A stretch of DNA of 64,000 nt, taken from the NCBI RefSeq assembly GCF_003992725.1, contig NZ_RZNF01000012.1:682001-746000 (forward strand), in the 5' to 3' direction. The position numbers were made by a program, and so were the translations under genes. This document shows, one piece after another, positions 62,788-64,000 of this stretch. Position 1 is the first letter of the stretch. Every line of letters begins with the position of its first letter. The notes below the pieces were generated by a model. That model did not search any database and was not told the origin of the DNA. It was given only the letters and a program-made list of their open reading frames with translations. The stretch comes from Rhodomicrobium lacus. Lineage in GTDB: Bacteria; Pseudomonadota; Alphaproteobacteria; Rhizobiales; Rhodomicrobiaceae.

Positions 62788-63295
62788 CGGCATATCTTTC
62801 CAGAAGCTCGATCATCAGTTCATCGAGCTCAAGTTTCCTGCTCGCCGCGCTTTTCGCCAGGCGGGCCTGAAGACTGGAAATATCGAGGGCCATTGCGGCC
62901 GGCTGCGCAGCAGCGGCGCGCAGAAGGCTGAGGCGCACGAGAACGGCTCCGGGCGAGAGAACATCCGGCAGAACGTCGCCGTTCCAGACCCTGAGGTCGG
63001 GCTGCGCCCTGACCAAGCCGCGCGAGCCCAACCCTATGAAGACATCGTCCCACAAGGCTTCCGGTATCGGGCCCGGATAGCTGACCGTGTTTGCGTTTTT
63101 CAGCGTAGCAATCTGCCATTCACCAGCGACATAGCCAGCCGAAAGCGGCCTCTGCCGCAAATGTGGCATCCATCCGGCAGCGGTGGCACCCTCTATCCAT
63201 GCATCAGCGTCGATCGCGTATTTATTAACGCTGGAGCGAGTTGAGTGCACATGAAAGCCGACTTCATCGGCAAAAGCGGAAATGCGGAGAGACAT
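62732..63295 (-). CDS. XRE-like regulator, paralogue B
   Basis: A 187-residue protein convergent with paralogue A. It shares LSAGYVAGEW, ALWDDVF, RVWNGDVLPDVLSPGAVLVRLSLLRA and an HTH-like C-terminus with the end GIPEHWLIWGIAEEL, but its HTH middle is more degenerate. Its 3' end is duplicated in the tandem array. The start has only a weak ribosome site. Function unknown; a DNA-binding regulator is the best guess from the fold. Confidence 0.72.
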   Translation of the reverse strand: MSLRISAFADEVGFHVHSTRSSVNKYAIDADAWIEGATAAGWMPHLRQRPLSAGYVAGEWQIATLKNANTVSYPGPIPEALWDDVFIGLGSRGLVRAQPDLRVWNGDVLPDVLSPGAVLVRLSLLRAAAAQPAAMALDISSLQARLAKSAASRKLELDELMIELLERYAERAGIPEHWLIWGIAEEL

Positions 63296-63530
63296 GCTTT
63301 TTTTTCGCGTTTGAGTGACCAGAACTCGACATTGATAAGCTAGGTTGAACGCATTACTCGTCTGTTAGAAGTCGACAAATCTTCCATTAGTTTAGCGAGC
63401 ACATTCACCAGTCGTTTACTTTTATTCCATTCTTGGGCGACACCGTTTCTCTCACTACTTGCTGCGGCAGTCCGTTGTGCTTTATGTTTTGCACAATCTG
63501 TGGTTCATTGGGGGTGGCAAAGAGGCAAGG

Positions 63531-63797
63531 ATGACGAGTGCTCCATTTTCGGGAGTCGACGTTTTGCCCCTCACAGCAACGTTGACGAACCTCCCGTTCC
63601 AGTCGATCGCCCTGCTCGCGCTCGGTGCCTATATCGTTGTTGCCACTTTGAAGGTCCTTTGGGAGTGCCGAACGATCATTCTGATGATTACGGTCGTCGG
63701 GCTTCTGATGGCGAATGGTGATCGTGGGCAACTTCGTTTGAACGACTTGAGCCAACAAAGCCTTTCTCAGTTATGGGAGAAGCTAACGCGACCATGA
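63531..63797 (+). CDS. Small membrane protein
   Basis: An 88-residue protein with one long or two short hydrophobic stretches (SIALLALGAYIVVATLKVLW and IILMITVVGLLMA), and a polar C-terminus. The ATG at 63531 follows AGAGGCAAGG. No family was recognised. It is convergent with the fliP end; a flagellar link is not shown by sequence. Confidence 0.5.
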   Translation: MTSAPFSGVDVLPLTATLTNLPFQSIALLALGAYIVVATLKVLWECRTIILMITVVGLLMANGDRGQLRLNDLSQQSLSQLWEKLTRP

Positions 63798-63856
63798 CGG
63801 TTCACCTCGTGGTTTGGCAACTGGTAATGCACGTATTGCACAACTTACGATTGATC

Positions 63857-64000
63857 CTAGTTGAACGAGCGAACGAGATTCCCGACCAGAAGATTCCAGC
63901 CGTCGATCAGGATGAAGAACAGGACCTTGAAAGGCAGCGAGACCGTAGTTGGAGCGACCATCATCATGCCCATGGCCATCAGCACTGTTGAAGCGATGAG
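63857..64000 (-). CDS. fliP: Flagellar biosynthesis protein FliP, C-terminal end
   Basis: The last 47 residues of FliP, whose gene begins outside the window: [47 protein letters not shown] and stop. The MAMGMMM segment and the DGWNLLVG(N/S)LVRSF ending are the FliP/SctR family hallmark, with the alphaproteobacterial form of the tail. FliP is part of the export gate of the flagellar type III apparatus. A type III injectisome homologue (SctR) is less likely. Confidence 0.85.
   Translation of the reverse strand, partial: LIASTVLMAMGMMMVAPTTVSLPFKVLFFILIDGWNLLVGNLVRSFN

Noticed and set aside
63471-63860. Duplicated LYVLHNLWFI/MHVLHNLRLI segments flanking the small membrane gene
   Set aside because: Identity is limited to about eight bases around TTGCACAA, and the second frame is the antisense of fliP; probably chance.

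Overview
The window looks like chromosomal DNA of a GC-rich alphaproteobacterium, most likely in Hyphomicrobiales (Rhizobiales). The evidence is a 5-aminolevulinate synthase HemA, a fused TsaE-phosphotransferase, MmcB, UbiK/YbjN/ProC neighbours, a PduO-type cobalamin adenosyltransferase, AsmA and an alphaproteobacterial-type FliP end. A Rhodomicrobium-like organism would fit, but gene content alone cannot settle the genus. No rRNA, IS element, integrase, phage module or CRISPR array was seen; there is one tRNA (Phe).

Layout. 1-2.7 kb: end of an RsmB-type RNA methyltransferase, a small membrane protein and guaA. 2.9-6 kb: a LysR regulator divergent from an MFS exporter and an SDR. 6.1-15 kb: YciI, YbaK, hemA (with a candidate FNR/FixK box and a terminator), carA, the etfB-etfA-hydroxyacyl-CoA dehydrogenase operon, adenosyltransferase, rhomboid and a PagL-like deacylase. 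15-24 kb: a glycosyltransferase-like protein, ergothioneine genes egtB-egtD, mmcB, hisF, tRNA-Phe, dinB and an MltB-type transglycosylase. 23.8-32 kb: an Rrf2 regulator, a transsulfuration pair, then an ABC importer linked to a DUF1847 metal-binding protein. 32-45 kb: UbiK, YbjN, ProC, a copper-handling pair, superoxide dismutase, AsmA, an omega-aminotransferase, SDR, PxpA and the TsaE fusion. 45-53.4 kb: an arginine/ornithine catabolic pair with an Lrp regulator, cold shock protein, PriA, GNAT, YidB-like and HIT proteins.

53.5-64 kb is the accessory part. It holds a seven-gene archaic (Csu-like) chaperone-usher pilus operon: three spore-coat-U pilins, chaperone, usher, tip adhesin, and a small secreted protein I do not recognise. 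A LysR gene follows on the same strand. Beyond it lie two convergent, diverged paralogues with Cro/CI-like C-termini, separated by a four-copy tandem array of about 163 bp. Each array unit carries a decayed copy of the 3' end of one paralogue. The window ends inside fliP.

Main leads: the paralogue pair with its gene-end-derived repeat array; the unrecognised last gene of the pilus operon; an ArgZ-like arginine dihydrolase candidate coupled to ornithine aminotransferase; the DUF1847-linked ABC importer of unknown substrate; and several small ORFs and palindromes in intergenic DNA.
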